Below are positions 40,201 through 46,198 of a stretch of 64,000 nucleotides of DNA, piece after piece. Under the pieces are notes generated by a model, which saw nothing but the letters and a program-made list of their open reading frames with translations, was not told where the DNA came from and did not search any database. Positions within the stretch are counted from its first letter, which is position 1. Every line of letters begins with the position of its first letter. Both the position numbers and the translations under genes were made by a program. Source of the stretch: Aquatica leii (taxonomy: Eukaryota > Arthropoda > Insecta > Coleoptera > Lampyridae); contig CM069436.1 of the NCBI GenBank assembly GCA_035610365.1, positions 62,201,505 to 62,265,504 on the forward strand, written 5' to 3'.

Positions 40201-42562
40201 TAAAAAGAGCTCAGTTTTTAAACTTTGCTGATGCTTGTTGCTGATAAAGTCAATGTTTTGAATACAAACAAGACTGTGTTCTTGTAATAACGAAGGCTTC
40301 TACGGCCGCAATCTATACTACGATAAGAATGTCTTCCGGCTTTGGATCGTGTCATTGTTGTTGTAACCAAAGTTGCCAACGTTTCGCCCACTTTCCGCGT
40401 ACTAGATTACCTAAGGACATTTCTACTTCCGAATCCAATCCGAAACTAACCTTTTTATCCTACATTCACAAGGTTACAGATCAACTAGGGAAACTTCTTT
40501 GTAAGAATGGTATTAAACCCATATTCAACTCGACAGGCAAAATCTCTCAGATTCTACCTTCTCCTAAAGACAAATTTCCTACACTTTCATCTCAAAGTGT
40601 ATACCAAATTCCTTGTTCATGTGGTTTAGTCTACATTGGTGAAACCGGTCGCATTTCAGAACATAATCGTTGTATAAGAAAAAGGTATATTTCCAAGTCT
40701 GCGGTTGCTGAACATCATTTTACTACAGGTCACAAGATAGATTTAGATAATGTTTCGTTGATTGCCTAATCTCCATTCTTTTTCAACAGAAAATTCCGAG
40801 AAAGCATAGAAATCATCAAACACCCCAATAACTGCAATCGCGATCATGGTTTCGAGCTATCTCCTCTTTGATTCCCGGTCATTAATCATTTATCGAAAAT
40901 CAATCAGAGTCGAGCTTAACCATCCGTGACGATCCTTCTCCTTTATATACGGATACTATACTATACTTCTTAAGTCACTGCTACGGAGTTCAAAATCTGG
41001 CTTGGTTCACAAGATGATTACCTAACTCTGTAGTGGTTCTTTGTTAGATTTTCGTTTGCTTTCTTACCTTTTCAGAAGTTTTCCGTTATATTTTGGTTGC
41101 TTGTTTCAGTTTTGCAATTTATCTCACGCCTTGATGAAACCCCTTACGAAAGTGGGCGAAACGTTGGCAACTTTGGTTACAACAACAATGACACGGTCCA
41201 AACCCGAAAGACATGGTTATTATAGTAAAGACTGTGTTCTATAACAATTTTCATATAAACTAGATATTTTCCAGGTAAACTCGTATAATATTAGTAAATT
41301 ATATATCTAAACTTTTTCAGAAACACAACGAAAAAACCAACCTAATAGCATAAATTTTGCGAAAATCAGTTAATATTTAGCTAATTTATTTTAGGTAAAT
41401 TTTAGTTTCAGCTAGTTCACGTAAAAATACGGTTATGTTAAACGATTATGCAAACTAAATTCTAACTAAAACCATCAGCTGTAAACAATGTGTAAATTTA
41501 ATCTAATGGTTAATCTTTAATTTATTAAAGTGCACACCTTAAACGCCGTATGAAACGTGCAAACGTTTTTCGATTGGAGAATGTCTTGACATTCGAAACA
41601 AAATTGGTTTCTGCGCAAACATTCTTTAATTTTGAAACGTTCTCTAGAGTTATTTTAATTGTCAGATGTATAGTTCGTGTGACTTGCAAAGAACCTGTAG
41701 GCGGAGTTTTTCGACTTACTAAAGACGGCGTATCAGAACGCTACTTATTGTATTATATTCCTAAGAATGGGTTCGTCGTGTCAATTACGTGTACTGCACA
41801 TATCACGTGACAGGTCTTTTACAAATAACGTGAACAATAAATTCTAACTTTAACAGTTGACAGCCGCGTTTTTCCATATTCTATAGCCCATTGTCTACAT
41901 TTTCTATATTATCTACACATTTTCTACGTACATTTATAGTTGTATACTGGGATATTATCCGATCTGACAGAAACTAAACTAAATTGAAACTTTTATATTT
42001 ACCATAATATACATGTGCTCCCATACTGTAAGGCTACCAACGAAAAAATCATCTTGATGCATAAATCCGCTTAAGTAACGCATATAGTCCCCTATTGGGC
42101 GTCCATTGACTAAAATATCACCTTCCACTACAGAAGACCCTTTTAAAACAATATTTGTTTAATCTTATAATTTTTTATGCAATTGTACTACTATACCAGG
42201 ATTTCGAAATGCTAACGCCGACATTAAAGTTGTTTTACCACTTCCGCTAGATCCCATTAATGCCACTAAACTACCTGCTTTTACAGCTCCTGTAACTAAT
42301 GACAATTTATTTTTGAAAGTCTAAACTGAAATGTACACACCATTATTAACAATACGTTTGTAACCATTTCTCCGCTTTTGTTTACAATGTACGTAGACAT
42401 TCACGTCTCTCCACGCTAAAGTAACACCTTCTTCCATTGGTGACCATCGGGTATAGTTTCTTCGATTTGCAGAAGACGTACTCTGTCTGTCCTAAAAATG
42501 TATTTTAAACAGTGTTATTTAACATTTATTTAAATATTTACGTCCATAGCTAACGTTTCCAT
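1163..42562 (-). CDS. st: scarlet: ABCG half-transporter of eye pigment precursors (gene span, 3' end outside window)
   Basis: Half ABC transporter that, by family knowledge, pairs with White in pigment-granule membranes to import ommochrome precursors. Exons (minus): 42562-42542, 42491-42341, 42295-42197, 42139-42003, 30097-29927, 29747-29287, 29239-29134, 29085-28858, 1298-1163. All junctions are GT/AG and phases agree. Visible in order: Walker [12 protein letters not shown]-loop HQDD, signature LSGGEKKRL, Walker [15 protein letters not shown]-loop CTIHQPSS, then TM segments including [12 protein letters not shown] and [11 protein letters not shown]. The run [14 protein letters not shown] and the Walker B variant [13 protein letters not shown] favour scarlet over white or brown. 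The N-terminal ATG exon (seven residues) is the least certain. The C-terminal TM segments and stop lie left of base 1. Introns of 11.9 and 27.6 kb hold most of the repeats in the window. Confidence 0.92.
1299..2749. other. AT-rich intron sequence, nothing recognised
   Basis: Left end of scarlet intron 8. Short homopolymer runs only; no reading frame of interest. Confidence 0.5.
2750..3215 (-). mobile_element. Jockey-type LINE reverse transcriptase fragment
   Basis: Minus-strand translation around 3083-2901 reads [14 protein letters not shown] then [16 protein letters not shown]. This is the RT block GVPQGSVLG...(Y/F)ADDTA of Jockey-clade LINEs, with Gly-to-Ser in the first motif and the catalytic YADD changed to YADN, so it is dead. 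Upstream at about 3200 QDLKYKL matches the D-K-V-W-H-x-x-L region. No full ORF or poly(A) tail is seen. Confidence 0.75.
3325..3664. mobile_element. 340-bp miniature mariner derivative (MITE)
   Basis: Flanked by TA at 3323-3324 and 3665-3666. Its two ends form terminal inverted repeats sharing TCGTGAACTGTG, and both ends match, inverted, the two ends of the 2.5-kb element at 50866-53364. The middle, including all transposase sequence, is deleted. It is inserted next to the Jockey RT fragment. Confidence 0.85.
3980..4115. repeat. 136-bp imperfect palindrome (hairpin repeat)
   Basis: Left arm TGTTCCATTTGTCTCGAGAA pairs with the reverse complement of the right arm around 4030-4090, with a small centre CTCGAGGC-TATGCCTC. 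Outer ends carry GTATACATACC and its near-inverse GGTATGTAATC. The layout resembles the hairpins at 14.5, 15.2 and 44.2 kb, though stem sequence differs. Confidence 0.7.
5020..5700 (-). pseudogene. gypsy integrase fragment
   Basis: Three-frame remains of an rve integrase C-terminal half. [12 protein letters not shown] is the family's Y-x-P-Q-S-x-G-x-x-E-R block (catalytic Glu kept), followed by [26 protein letters not shown], and [20 protein letters not shown]. At least two frameshifts and several stops. Confidence 0.75.
5974..6447 (-). pseudogene. gypsy gag polyprotein fragment
   Basis: Capsid-type protein of a Ty3/gypsy element. [20 protein letters not shown] and [20 protein letters not shown] are the FDG...W-x-x-Y-x-x-Q/E-F and L-x-x-R-Y/H-x-x-x-H-L blocks of the family. 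It continues out of frame into [20 protein letters not shown] at about 5960-5880. It belongs to the element at 4287-6900. Confidence 0.8.
6900..8390 (-). mobile_element. Jockey-type LINE: ORF1 gag and endonuclease fragment
   Basis: Minus strand. [20 protein letters not shown] (8000-7930) is the P-P-I-F-V block of Jockey ORF1. It continues with [20 protein letters not shown] and a degenerate zinc knuckle region (CQRYG...CVKC-NHLA) near 7520-7480. Around 7090-6960, [20 protein letters not shown] matches the G-P-T-Y-W-P...P-D-x-L-D-F end of the LINE endonuclease. The segment from zinc knuckles to endonuclease end is shortened, so this is a deleted copy. Its left end abuts the gypsy LTR at about 6900. 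Confidence 0.7.
8925..9130 (+). repeat. dispersed repeat, inverted partner of 63830-64000
   Basis: Shares blocks TTGGGAATATATTTAC, AACCCGTTTCGAC-AAACGGAAGGGGAA and GACTTCAAAAATGTAAATTG with the reverse complement of the right window edge, with indels. No protein is recognised. Confidence 0.8.
9288..9350. repeat. half copy of the 164-bp hairpin repeat
   Basis: CGCGATATAATC, GTCGCTTAGGTTATAAT and CACTTCTCAAACTTGGTATA match the right arm of the hairpin at 14541-14617. The left arm is absent. Confidence 0.7.
9941..11135. mobile_element. non-autonomous hAT element with intact 8-bp target duplication
   Basis: The ends are inverted copies of CAGTGGCGTACCCA followed by G-runs on the inward side. 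The flanks carry a perfect 8-bp duplication GGGTTGAG at 9933-9940 and 11136-11143, the hallmark of hAT insertion. The 1195-bp interior is AT-rich and shows no transposase; short ORFs in it look fortuitous. Confidence 0.9.
11144..12118. other. unannotated intron sequence
   Basis: Between two hAT-type elements; no recognised feature. Confidence 0.45.
12119..13825. mobile_element. probable non-autonomous hAT element with subterminal palindromes
   Basis: Terminal inverted repeats CA(G/A)TGTTGTGCAT at both ends. Subterminal clusters of the palindrome TTATCTAGATAA and variants (five near 12130-12270, several near 13740-13800), as hAT transposases use. The flanking octamers match only 4 of 8, so the duplication has decayed or the boundary is slightly off. 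No transposase is recognised in the AT-rich interior. Confidence 0.65.
13926..14617. repeat. 692-bp repeat unit, copy 1 (tandem)
   Basis: Starts TTTTCCACTACTAGTTGTAT and ends with a 164-bp palindrome (14468-14631). Almost identical to the next unit and to an inverted copy at 44177-44884. No coding potential is seen. Confidence 0.9.
14468..14631. repeat. 164-bp palindrome with TTCGCG loop
   Basis: Arms run CTAGTAGTGG...GGTTGAGAAGTTCATTATAA...CGCGATTTATATCCCTCGACGC and back, centred on CGACGCTTCGCGTC. The outermost CTAGTAGTGG/CCACTACTAG pairs perfectly, so a long hairpin could form in either strand. Confidence 0.85.
14618..15314. repeat. 692-bp repeat unit, copy 2 (tandem)
   Basis: Direct repeat of 13926-14617 with few substitutions and a 4-base insertion near 14730 (ATATTTAC against ATTAC). 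Its terminal hairpin runs about 15163-15314. Confidence 0.9.
15315..17699. other. AT-rich stretch with an unassigned minus-strand relic
   Basis: 15315-16700 shows nothing. 16700-17690 on the minus strand gives broken coding-like text ([52 protein letters not shown]), perhaps a transposon accessory protein, but I cannot assign it. Confidence 0.35.
17700..19383 (-). mobile_element. Ty3/gypsy retrotransposon (K02A2.6-like), gag fused to integrase
   Basis: Minus strand. Truncated 5' LTR (19381-19290) and 3' LTR (17899 to about 17705) share about 95 bases beginning TGTTGTGTTAGGCTCATGCC. A purine tract AAAGAGAAAAGGGAGA precedes the 3' LTR. Gag blocks [20 protein letters not shown] (about 19110) and [18 protein letters not shown] (19023) lead to zinc knuckles CEYCGLPFH and [14 protein letters not shown] (18705-18610), then directly to integrase [20 protein letters not shown] (18582) and a C-terminal tail [13 protein letters not shown]. 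Protease, RT and RNase H are deleted. Confidence 0.85.
18408..18710 (-). pseudogene. fused zinc knuckle-integrase reading frame
   Basis: One open frame of 100 codons carries two CCHC knuckles ([11 protein letters not shown]..., [14 protein letters not shown]) and, after KAPTCSS, the integrase block [14 protein letters not shown] followed by [18 protein letters not shown]. In an intact element these are separated by roughly 2 kb of protease and RT; here the internal deletion left an open fusion. Confidence 0.8.
19384..21120. other. AT-rich stretch, nothing recognised
   Basis: A 110-codon plus-strand frame at 19666-19998 shows no family motif and is probably chance. The rest is simple intron-like DNA. 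Confidence 0.45.
21121..21480 (-). pseudogene. hAT transposase C-terminal (dimerisation) fragment
   Basis: [20 protein letters not shown] followed by [20 protein letters not shown] is the hATC block (L-P-V-x-x-A-x-x-E-R-x-F-S-x-L-K-x-I-K). Upstream sequence to about 21480 reads [13 protein letters not shown] in the same family style but with stops. No terminal repeats were located. Confidence 0.75.
21481..22539. other. unassigned, possibly hAT flank
   Basis: Sequence next to the hAT transposase tail. Further hAT motifs or terminal repeats were not seen. Confidence 0.35.
22540..23100. repeat. dispersed repeat, related to 35735-37230
   Basis: Shares GTCGAACGTAAAATACGTACGAC at its left side and AGATTTAAACGGTATCTGC-type sequence at its right side with the segment beginning at 35740 and with 37080. 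The similarity is patchy. A further partial copy (AGATTTAAACGGTGTCTACC) lies at 23430-23560. Family not recognised. Confidence 0.5.
23600..24580 (+). other. coding-like plus-strand stretch of unknown identity
   Basis: Successive frames read [40 protein letters not shown], and [20 protein letters not shown]. No family recognised; may be a decayed retroelement gag or chance. Confidence 0.3.
24690..25190 (-). pseudogene. Tc1 transposase C-terminal half
   Basis: Cut-and-paste DDE transposase of the IS630-Tc1-mariner group. Kept: QQDNARPH and SPDLTPIE, spaced as in DD34E enzymes. Frameshifts separate the strand MIWGA from the catalytic blocks, and the N-terminal helix-turn-helix domain and first Asp are not found, so it is inactive. 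Confidence 0.8.
26380..26620. repeat. degenerate minisatellite, about five units of 45-60 bp
   Basis: Repeated theme GTAACTTT...CGAGTNNGT-AAAAAAACCAGC(A/G)CG seen at about 26400, 26445, 26490, 26535 and 26580. It keeps a 144-codon minus-strand frame open with internally repetitive residues, which is better explained by repetition than by a gene. Confidence 0.6.
28160..28408 (+). promoter_or_regulatory. heat-shock-type promoter with non-coding first exon (copy 1)
   Basis: TTCCC-GAAAT-ATTAA-GAAGC-TTCGA-GAC at 28167-28194 is a run of alternating 5-bp TTC/GAA modules, the heat-shock factor site. A TATA-like AATATATCC lies at 28240-28248 and TCAGAAG at 28273, about 34 bp downstream. The following sequence, AAGTGTTAAGAA...TAAATAAATAA, aligns with the unit at 48330-48400 and ends at a splice-donor-like ATGTAAGTG (GT at 28409). 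No ORF follows. It lies in scarlet intron 8 on the opposite strand. Confidence 0.6.
28858..29085 (-). CDS. st: scarlet exon 8 (TM1 to TM3)
   Basis: 228 nt, phase 0. Reads [40 protein letters not shown], then [20 protein letters not shown], the conserved R-E-x-x-S-G-x-Y segment. Donor GTAAGTG at 28857-28851 opens a 27.6-kb intron. Confidence 0.95.
29134..29239 (-). CDS. st: scarlet exon 7 (linker to first TM segment)
   Basis: 106 nt. One base completes Leu, then [20 protein letters not shown] and a short VRMMQKI tail. This is the FWW/Y-R-x-L linker found before TM1 in ABCG proteins. Donor GTAAGC, phase 0. Confidence 0.9.
29287..29747 (-). CDS. st: scarlet exon 6 (Walker B and H-loop)
   Basis: 461 nt. 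Begins [19 protein letters not shown] directly after the acceptor TTTTGCAG, then [14 protein letters not shown] (H-loop), [11 protein letters not shown] and [11 protein letters not shown]. The donor GTATGT lies at 29281-29286; reading past it meets a stop a few codons later, so the splice is required. Leaves in phase 2. Confidence 0.95.
29927..30097 (-). CDS. st: scarlet exon 5 (signature motif)
   Basis: 171 nt, phase 0 at both ends. Starts [11 protein letters not shown], typical of scarlet, and contains the ABC signature [14 protein letters not shown] at its end. Acceptor TTTTAG, donor GTATGG. Confidence 0.95.
30098..30969. other. scarlet intron 4, exon-proximal part
   Basis: No element recognised before the Tc1-like terminal repeat at 30970. 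Confidence 0.5.
31928..33426 (+). mobile_element. MULE-type element with tandem-repeat inverted ends
   Basis: Both ends begin GAAAATTCTTCGAA and consist of about 150 bp of degenerate short repeats around ATTCTTCGAA or TTCGAATAA, inverted relative to each other. The insert divides the Tc1-like transposase between [10 protein letters not shown] and [12 protein letters not shown]. Inside is a plus-strand MULE transposase C-terminus (32060-32625). The flanking 9 bases are only weakly alike, so the duplication has decayed. Confidence 0.8.
32060..32625 (+). pseudogene. MULE transposase C-terminal fragment
   Basis: [20 protein letters not shown], then [15 protein letters not shown] (the D-Y-F-E-D-x-W-I-G block of animal MULE transposases), [28 protein letters not shown] and [13 protein letters not shown] at the end. 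At least two frameshifts. The N-terminal half with the first catalytic Asp is missing. Confidence 0.8.
34120..35150 (-). pseudogene. second MULE transposase (FLYWCH-type N-terminus)
   Basis: Minus strand. A possible zinc finger region with CRAIIL (about 35110), [15 protein letters not shown] (about 34920), then [20 protein letters not shown] and [17 protein letters not shown] (first catalytic Asp, 34640-34540), [20 protein letters not shown], then after an internal deletion [12 protein letters not shown] (34390) and a frameshifted tail [10 protein letters not shown]...LLDYLRGI (34290-34140). It is a different subfamily from 32060-32625 and on the opposite strand. Confidence 0.78.
35180..35520 (-). 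pseudogene. Penelope-like element fragment
   Basis: Minus-strand reading around 35370-35230 gives [20 protein letters not shown] and [17 protein letters not shown], the C-terminal part of the GIY-YIG endonuclease domain of Penelope-like retroelements. It closely resembles the copy at 38890-39020 on the other strand. Confidence 0.7.
35735..37230. repeat. dispersed repeat with internal direct repeats
   Basis: Flanks resemble 22540-23100. Inside: three copies of GGTTAACCTCAGTTTCT at about 36240, 36293 and 36480; a 140-bp direct repeat (36320-36455 and 36702-36846); and a short array of about 26-bp units GTTACGCG(T/C)CACATTTTTTTC at 36040-36110. No protein recognised. Confidence 0.6.
37395..38670 (+). 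mobile_element. Ty3/gypsy retrotransposon (K02A2.6-like), plus strand, gag joined to integrase
   Basis: Gag remains (MEKRFQRF..., [11 protein letters not shown]) at 37420-37630 run straight into integrase [20 protein letters not shown] (37700-37760, catalytic Asp replaced by Tyr-Asn-Gly) and [20 protein letters not shown] (37800-37860). A tail [10 protein letters not shown] (38450) and the purine tract AAAAAGGAAGA lead to an LTR starting TGTAGGGTCAGC at 38500 with TATATAAA at about 38635. No 5' LTR is seen. Protease, RT and RNase H are missing, as in the element at 17.7-19.4 kb. Confidence 0.8.
38676..39250 (+). pseudogene. Penelope-like element, GIY-YIG fragment
   Basis: [20 protein letters not shown] (about 38903-38960), then a frameshift, [20 protein letters not shown] and the C-terminal [14 protein letters not shown]. 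The Y-I-G and E-x-G-R residues of the nuclease are kept. The upstream RT domain is absent. Just after it, CTGAAGATGTC...GTGACAAAAGC (39211-39240) resembles the stem-forming terminal motif of this element class. Confidence 0.75.
39795..39960. repeat. 165-bp repeat, left copy of an inverted pair
   Basis: TGTCACGTGATATG(C/T)GCAGTACACG, ATTGACA, ACGAACC(T/C)ATTCTTA and AACTCCGCC-type blocks match the reverse complement of 41680-41830. The pair brackets the Penelope-like element at 40285-41250. Terminal repeats of one element or two independent insertions are both possible. Confidence 0.8.
40285..41250 (+). mobile_element. Penelope-like element with GIY-YIG domain and inverted ends
   Basis: The left end (40285-40392) and the reverse complement of the right end (41150-41245) share GTGTCATTGTTGTTGTAACC and AGTTGCCAACGTTTCGCCCA. 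The coding frame 40329-40769 includes [20 protein letters not shown], then [20 protein letters not shown] (GIY-YIG core) and [20 protein letters not shown]. Only the C-terminal nuclease region remains; RT is absent. A hammerhead-ribozyme-like core lies at 41130-41162. Confidence 0.85.
41680..41830. repeat. 165-bp repeat, right copy of an inverted pair
   Basis: Reverse complement of 39795-39960 with scattered substitutions; no coding content recognised. Confidence 0.8.
42003..42139 (-). CDS. st: scarlet exon 4 (Q-loop)
   Basis: 137 nt. Reads [18 protein letters not shown] and then [20 protein letters not shown], the Q-loop region of ABCG transporters. Ends in phase 0 at GTAAAT, so it joins exon 5 across the 11.9-kb intron. 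Confidence 0.93.
42197..42295 (-). CDS. st: scarlet exon 3 (Walker A)
   Basis: 99 nt. Encodes the P-loop [10 protein letters not shown] followed by MSALAFRNP. Enters in phase 1 after exon 2 (joined codon GTT) and leaves in phase 1 at GTATAG. The intron to exon 4 is only 57 nt. Confidence 0.93.
42341..42491 (-). CDS. st: scarlet exon 2 (N-terminal region)
   Basis: Reads [16 protein letters not shown] through [11 protein letters not shown] and ends in phase 1 at a GTGTGT donor. The W-R-D-V-N-V-Y stretch is the usual N-terminal beta strand before the nucleotide-binding domain in White/Scarlet proteins. The acceptor is TTTTTAG at 42492-42493. Confidence 0.85.
42542..42562 (-). CDS. st: scarlet exon 1 (start codon, 7 codons)
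   Basis: ATG at 42562 reads METLAMD and stops at a GTAAAT donor in phase 0, which fits the phase-0 acceptor of exon 2. It is the only nearby ATG that splices in frame, but so short an exon could be a chance find; an upstream non-coding or alternative first exon is possible. Confidence 0.55.
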
Positions 42563-43173
42563 AGCGCCAATTTGCAAAATTTTTCGTTCTTTAACGACGT
42601 TCATAATGACTCTTTACACAGGTCAATAAAGGTTTCTTCACCGAATAACAGTAGCAATGAAACCTTTAAAGGTAAATGCACGTCTGAAAGGTGTTTATAC
42701 TTTTCAAGGAGAATGCAGATATCATTTTCATTTGAGTAAATTGACACTGCTATGAGTGAATAAGAAATGTAGGTAATCAATACATTGCTCTTTTTCTTTT
42801 TAAACCGACGAACTTTGTTATTTAAACCAGGCTGTTATATCAGTGCGTTATTTTTTTTATATTGGAATTGTAAAAACTTGAGCCGTTATCTATTGATAAT
42901 TGTTTATGTAACACCACATGTATCGGTATCATAAAGTTGTTTAACCTGGCTTTTAAATATAGCATTTATATCTTTTCTTTATATTTGGGAGTTTATAATT
43001 TATCTGAAAATTAAATTTTGAATAAAAATAAAAATTACATAAAAATACAATAATCTTAACATGATATACCTAGATACTAATTTAAATTTATTTAATTATA
43101 AAATGAATTTCAAAATTTTAATACGGTTGATGTTTGATATTTAAATACAACTCGATTAAAAGCATACATAATG
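42563..43173. other. presumed scarlet 5' flank
   Basis: AT-rich, between the proposed scarlet start and the tRNA. No convincing TATA/initiator pair was identified. Confidence 0.4.
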
Positions 43174-43193
43174 GCCTTCGTGGCGCAATCGGC

Positions 43194-43230
<37 letters not shown>

Positions 43231-43247
43231 GAGCCCACCCGAGGGCG
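43174..43247 (+). tRNA. tRNA-Asn (anticodon GTT)
   Basis: 74 nt cloverleaf. Acceptor stem GCCTTCG/CGAGGGC, D stem GCGC/GCGC, anticodon stem TTCGG/CCGAA around loop CTGTTAA, T stem GGTGG/CCACC with loop TTCGAGC, discriminator G. The B box GGTTCGAGCCC is intact and a T-rich Pol III terminator (TTTATTTTTT) follows within a few bases. No intron; CCA is not encoded, as expected in eukaryotes. It lies in the gap between white and scarlet. Confidence 0.97.
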
Positions 43248-43259
43248 ATTTATTTTTTA

Positions 43260-44176
43260 AATTTTAGCTTACTTTCTGTTTATGTTTCATACCACTCGTT
43301 GCAACCACACACTACTGATAACACATTATGCTTATTTAAAACTAGGTTTAAAACTTAATCGTATATTCAGACATCAAAGTAGTTTAAAAGCACCAAAAGG
43401 TTATCAAATGAAATAAACATTGAACATATTAACACTAATATACGTTTTTAAATTCTTTTCTTCTTTAAAGCTACTATTGTTATCAAATAGACTGCATCAT
43501 GCACTTTGTTCTTCAAATAATTGTAAACCTGATAAACTACATACTATTTTACATTCTAAGTTTACAAATTTAGAAAAGAAAAACAAGGAACCATTTATAA
43601 CAAAACTCATTTTTGATCAAAGCTTGTTTAATCGTTTATCATAAATAATGAACTAATAAAGACTTAATAAAGTAAACAATTAGAAAGAGTTGTTAAAATT
43701 ACGTATATATGCTTTATAAAGACTTTGATAAGCGCCTAATCTACCATAGAAAAATTCATTTTCTACACATGAAATGTGATAATTTTCTACATGACACATT
43801 TGATCATATATAAAATGCAGACTATGTAAAAAATGTAAACAAAATACGAAACATAAAATATTTACAAGAAAAGTAAAATCTGAAATAATAAATGAAAAGA
43901 TTGATAGTTATTTTATTATTAGTAGTAGCGTTTTGTTTCCAAAATTAAAGCGGTAAAATTAAATATCTGTCATATTATGTTTCAGTTCTCGATTTGTTTT
44001 GAGAATTTCTCAGTTTTTTCGATTCCAGTAAATTATTTAACTAAGCTATTTAACCAGAAAACGCTTCAGAACTTGCAAACTCCAAACAATTTTGACAAGC
44101 ATGTTTAACGTATATGAAAAAAAAACATATTTTTTTCACGTTATATGCAATCTTATATTTAGTTGGACAAATGTGA
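43260..44176. other. AT-rich intergenic stretch
   Basis: Nothing recognised; a 74-codon plus frame at 43420 has no family features. Confidence 0.45.
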
Positions 44177-44884
44177 AATAGTATATTATATATCAAGGTT
44201 GAGAAGTGGATCATTATAACCTAAGCGATAGATTATATCGCGAGACGCGAAGCGTCGAGGGATATAAATCGCGCAGGTTATAATGAACTTCTCAACCGTG
44301 TTATATATACAATTTTTTCCACTACTAGAATTATTAAAACCTTTCTACCTGTTACTAAACCAAATTTAAAATTCGAGATATTAATTTTAAATTAAAAATC
44401 AAGTCAGTAATTCTGACAGTTGTCATTAGTTTAATAGAATTAATTTTGACGTAATTCTTAATTGTGATTTAAAACACAAAAATAAACAGATAACATAAGC
44501 TTTTATTGCGAAAGTTGCTTAAATTGTTTAAAAACATTATTATTTTAAGCATTGATTATATCTAAAACATATTCAACTCAATAATATTCACATTTAATTA
44601 AGCGCGAACTTCAAATAACTTACTTTTTAAAATCAAATTAATTTATTAATTGAGCGATTTGAAAACTTAAATTAGCATTCAATAAAATCTCTTGCTCTTG
44701 GTACGCAGTTTGGTAAACTTTTTTTTTTTGAAACTGTTGTAGTATTATCAGAAAATGTAAATATGTTCATTATTAACTACTAGTTAATAATGAAATATTA
44801 TTTACCTGCGCTTAAAAAAGTACAACTTCACGGCCTTCTATTATACGTAATAATGCAAGCGTATACAACTAGTAGTGGAAAAAA
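44177..44884. repeat. 692-bp repeat unit, inverted copy 3
   Basis: Reverse complement of the tandem units at 13926-15314, including the hairpin (44177-44328) and the terminal CTAGTAGTGG. It lies 29 kb away in the white-scarlet gap, so the unit is mobile or was copied. Confidence 0.9.
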
Positions 44885-45384
44885 GTATATTCAAACAAAA
44901 AGATTAAAACAAAAAATGCCGTGTCTTAAAAAGTAATAGAAAATCAGTTGTAAAGATTTTATTTATTTCACAAAGCTTTGGTTAGACAAAAAAATTGTTG
45001 CACGAAATTGACGCGAAGTGCCCGTGCCACCTAATGACAGGTTTGAGTGATACGGTGTGCCTTTTTCTACTGTAATAACGAAGACTTCCACAACCGGAGT
45101 CTATACTAAGATGAGGACGTCTTTCGGATTTGGCCCGTGTCATTGTTGTAACCGAAGTTGCCAAGAAGTTAAAGAACTCAAACAAGCAACCGAAATCAAA
45201 CTAAAAACCTTTCAACAGTTAGGTAATTAACTTGTGAACTAAGCCAGATTATAAACTCTAGAAAGGTAAGAAAGAAAACGATAAATTTGAAAAGGGAACG
45301 ACAATCTAACAAAGAATCACTACAAAGTTAAGTTAGGTAATCAATTTACTAAGTGAGATTCTAACACTATAGAAGTGACCTAAG

Positions 45385-46198
45385 ACTGTGGACTTAAGTG
45401 GCATTAATATTTCAGTAAAATTTACTATTATATTAATCTGATATTTTCGGTTACCCGAGAACGTTTTTACTCTAATCTATTGGATTACGTGTTTCGGTCT
45501 CCTGTACCTACGCACGATCCTCGAATCGTATCTCCATAGTTTTCTTACTTCCTCGTTGGAATGCGTCGGTATTTCTTCGGCCAACTTCTGTGCCGTCTCT
45601 CGGAGTACCTCCTTTATACTGGGCATCTGTAAATCCCGGTGAAGCTGGTTCTTTCTCACGAACCACGGTGCATTGGCGACAAGGCGTAGCGCCTTGTTTT
45701 GGGTTTGTTGGAGCTTCTCGATGTGCGTTTTCGCCGCGTGCGACCACGTTGGCGAAGCGTAGGTCATGGTGGGCCGTATCACCGACTTGTAGAGTAGCAG
45801 CTTGTTGTCCACGGATAGGACGCTGTTTCTTCCCATAATCGGATACAGCTTGGACATAACTGCGGATGCTCTAGCTGCTACCTTGTGAAGGTGTTTCTTC
45901 CACGATAGGCGTCTGTCGAGAGCGAGGCCAAGATACTTCGCTTCGTTCTTCCACGGTATGTCAGCACCTTTTAGGTTGGCCCGACGTCCTGGTATAATTC
46001 CCCTGCGGCGCGTGAAAAGTACTGCAGTGCTCTTCCGGGTTTACAGTAATCCTCCAGTCGGCGTACCAGCTACACAGGTAATCCATGGCGACCTGCAGTC
46101 GGTCTACGATCTGTTTGAGGGACCTCGAGCTTACCATTACCGCGATGTCGTCGGCGTATAGCGCATACTCCGCTCGTGGATGCTTCGGGATGTAGGAA
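45385..46198 (-). mobile_element. 5'-truncated Jockey-type LINE inserted in the Penelope-like element
   Basis: Flanked by the 12-bp duplication AAGTGACCTAAG (45373-45384 and 46199-46210). Removing the insert and one copy restores sequence matching the related Penelope end at 46620-46650. Minus strand encodes the RT tail: ALYADDIAVM (catalytic YADD intact, about 46165), ITVNPEEHCSTF, then KLYPIMGRNSVLSVDNKLLL, YASPTWSHAAKTHIEKLQ and APWFVRKNQLHRDLQMPSIK. GC content is visibly higher than the surroundings, and frameshifts are few, suggesting a younger insertion. No clear poly(A) at its 3' end. Confidence 0.88.
45477..45857 (-). pseudogene. Jockey LINE ORF2 C-terminal open frame
   Basis: A 126-codon open frame: KLYPIMGRNS..., LLYKSVIRPTMTYASPTWSH, KLQQTQNKALRLVANAPWFV, ending RRYRRPKHVIQ. 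This is the C-terminal part after the RT in Jockey-clade ORF2 proteins. The RT block with YADD lies upstream (46165) in another frame. Confidence 0.85.

Noticed and set aside
45590-45838. Plus-strand frame over the LINE
   Set aside because: The minus strand in this interval reads the Jockey ORF2 C-terminus; the plus frame is its shadow in GC-richer DNA.
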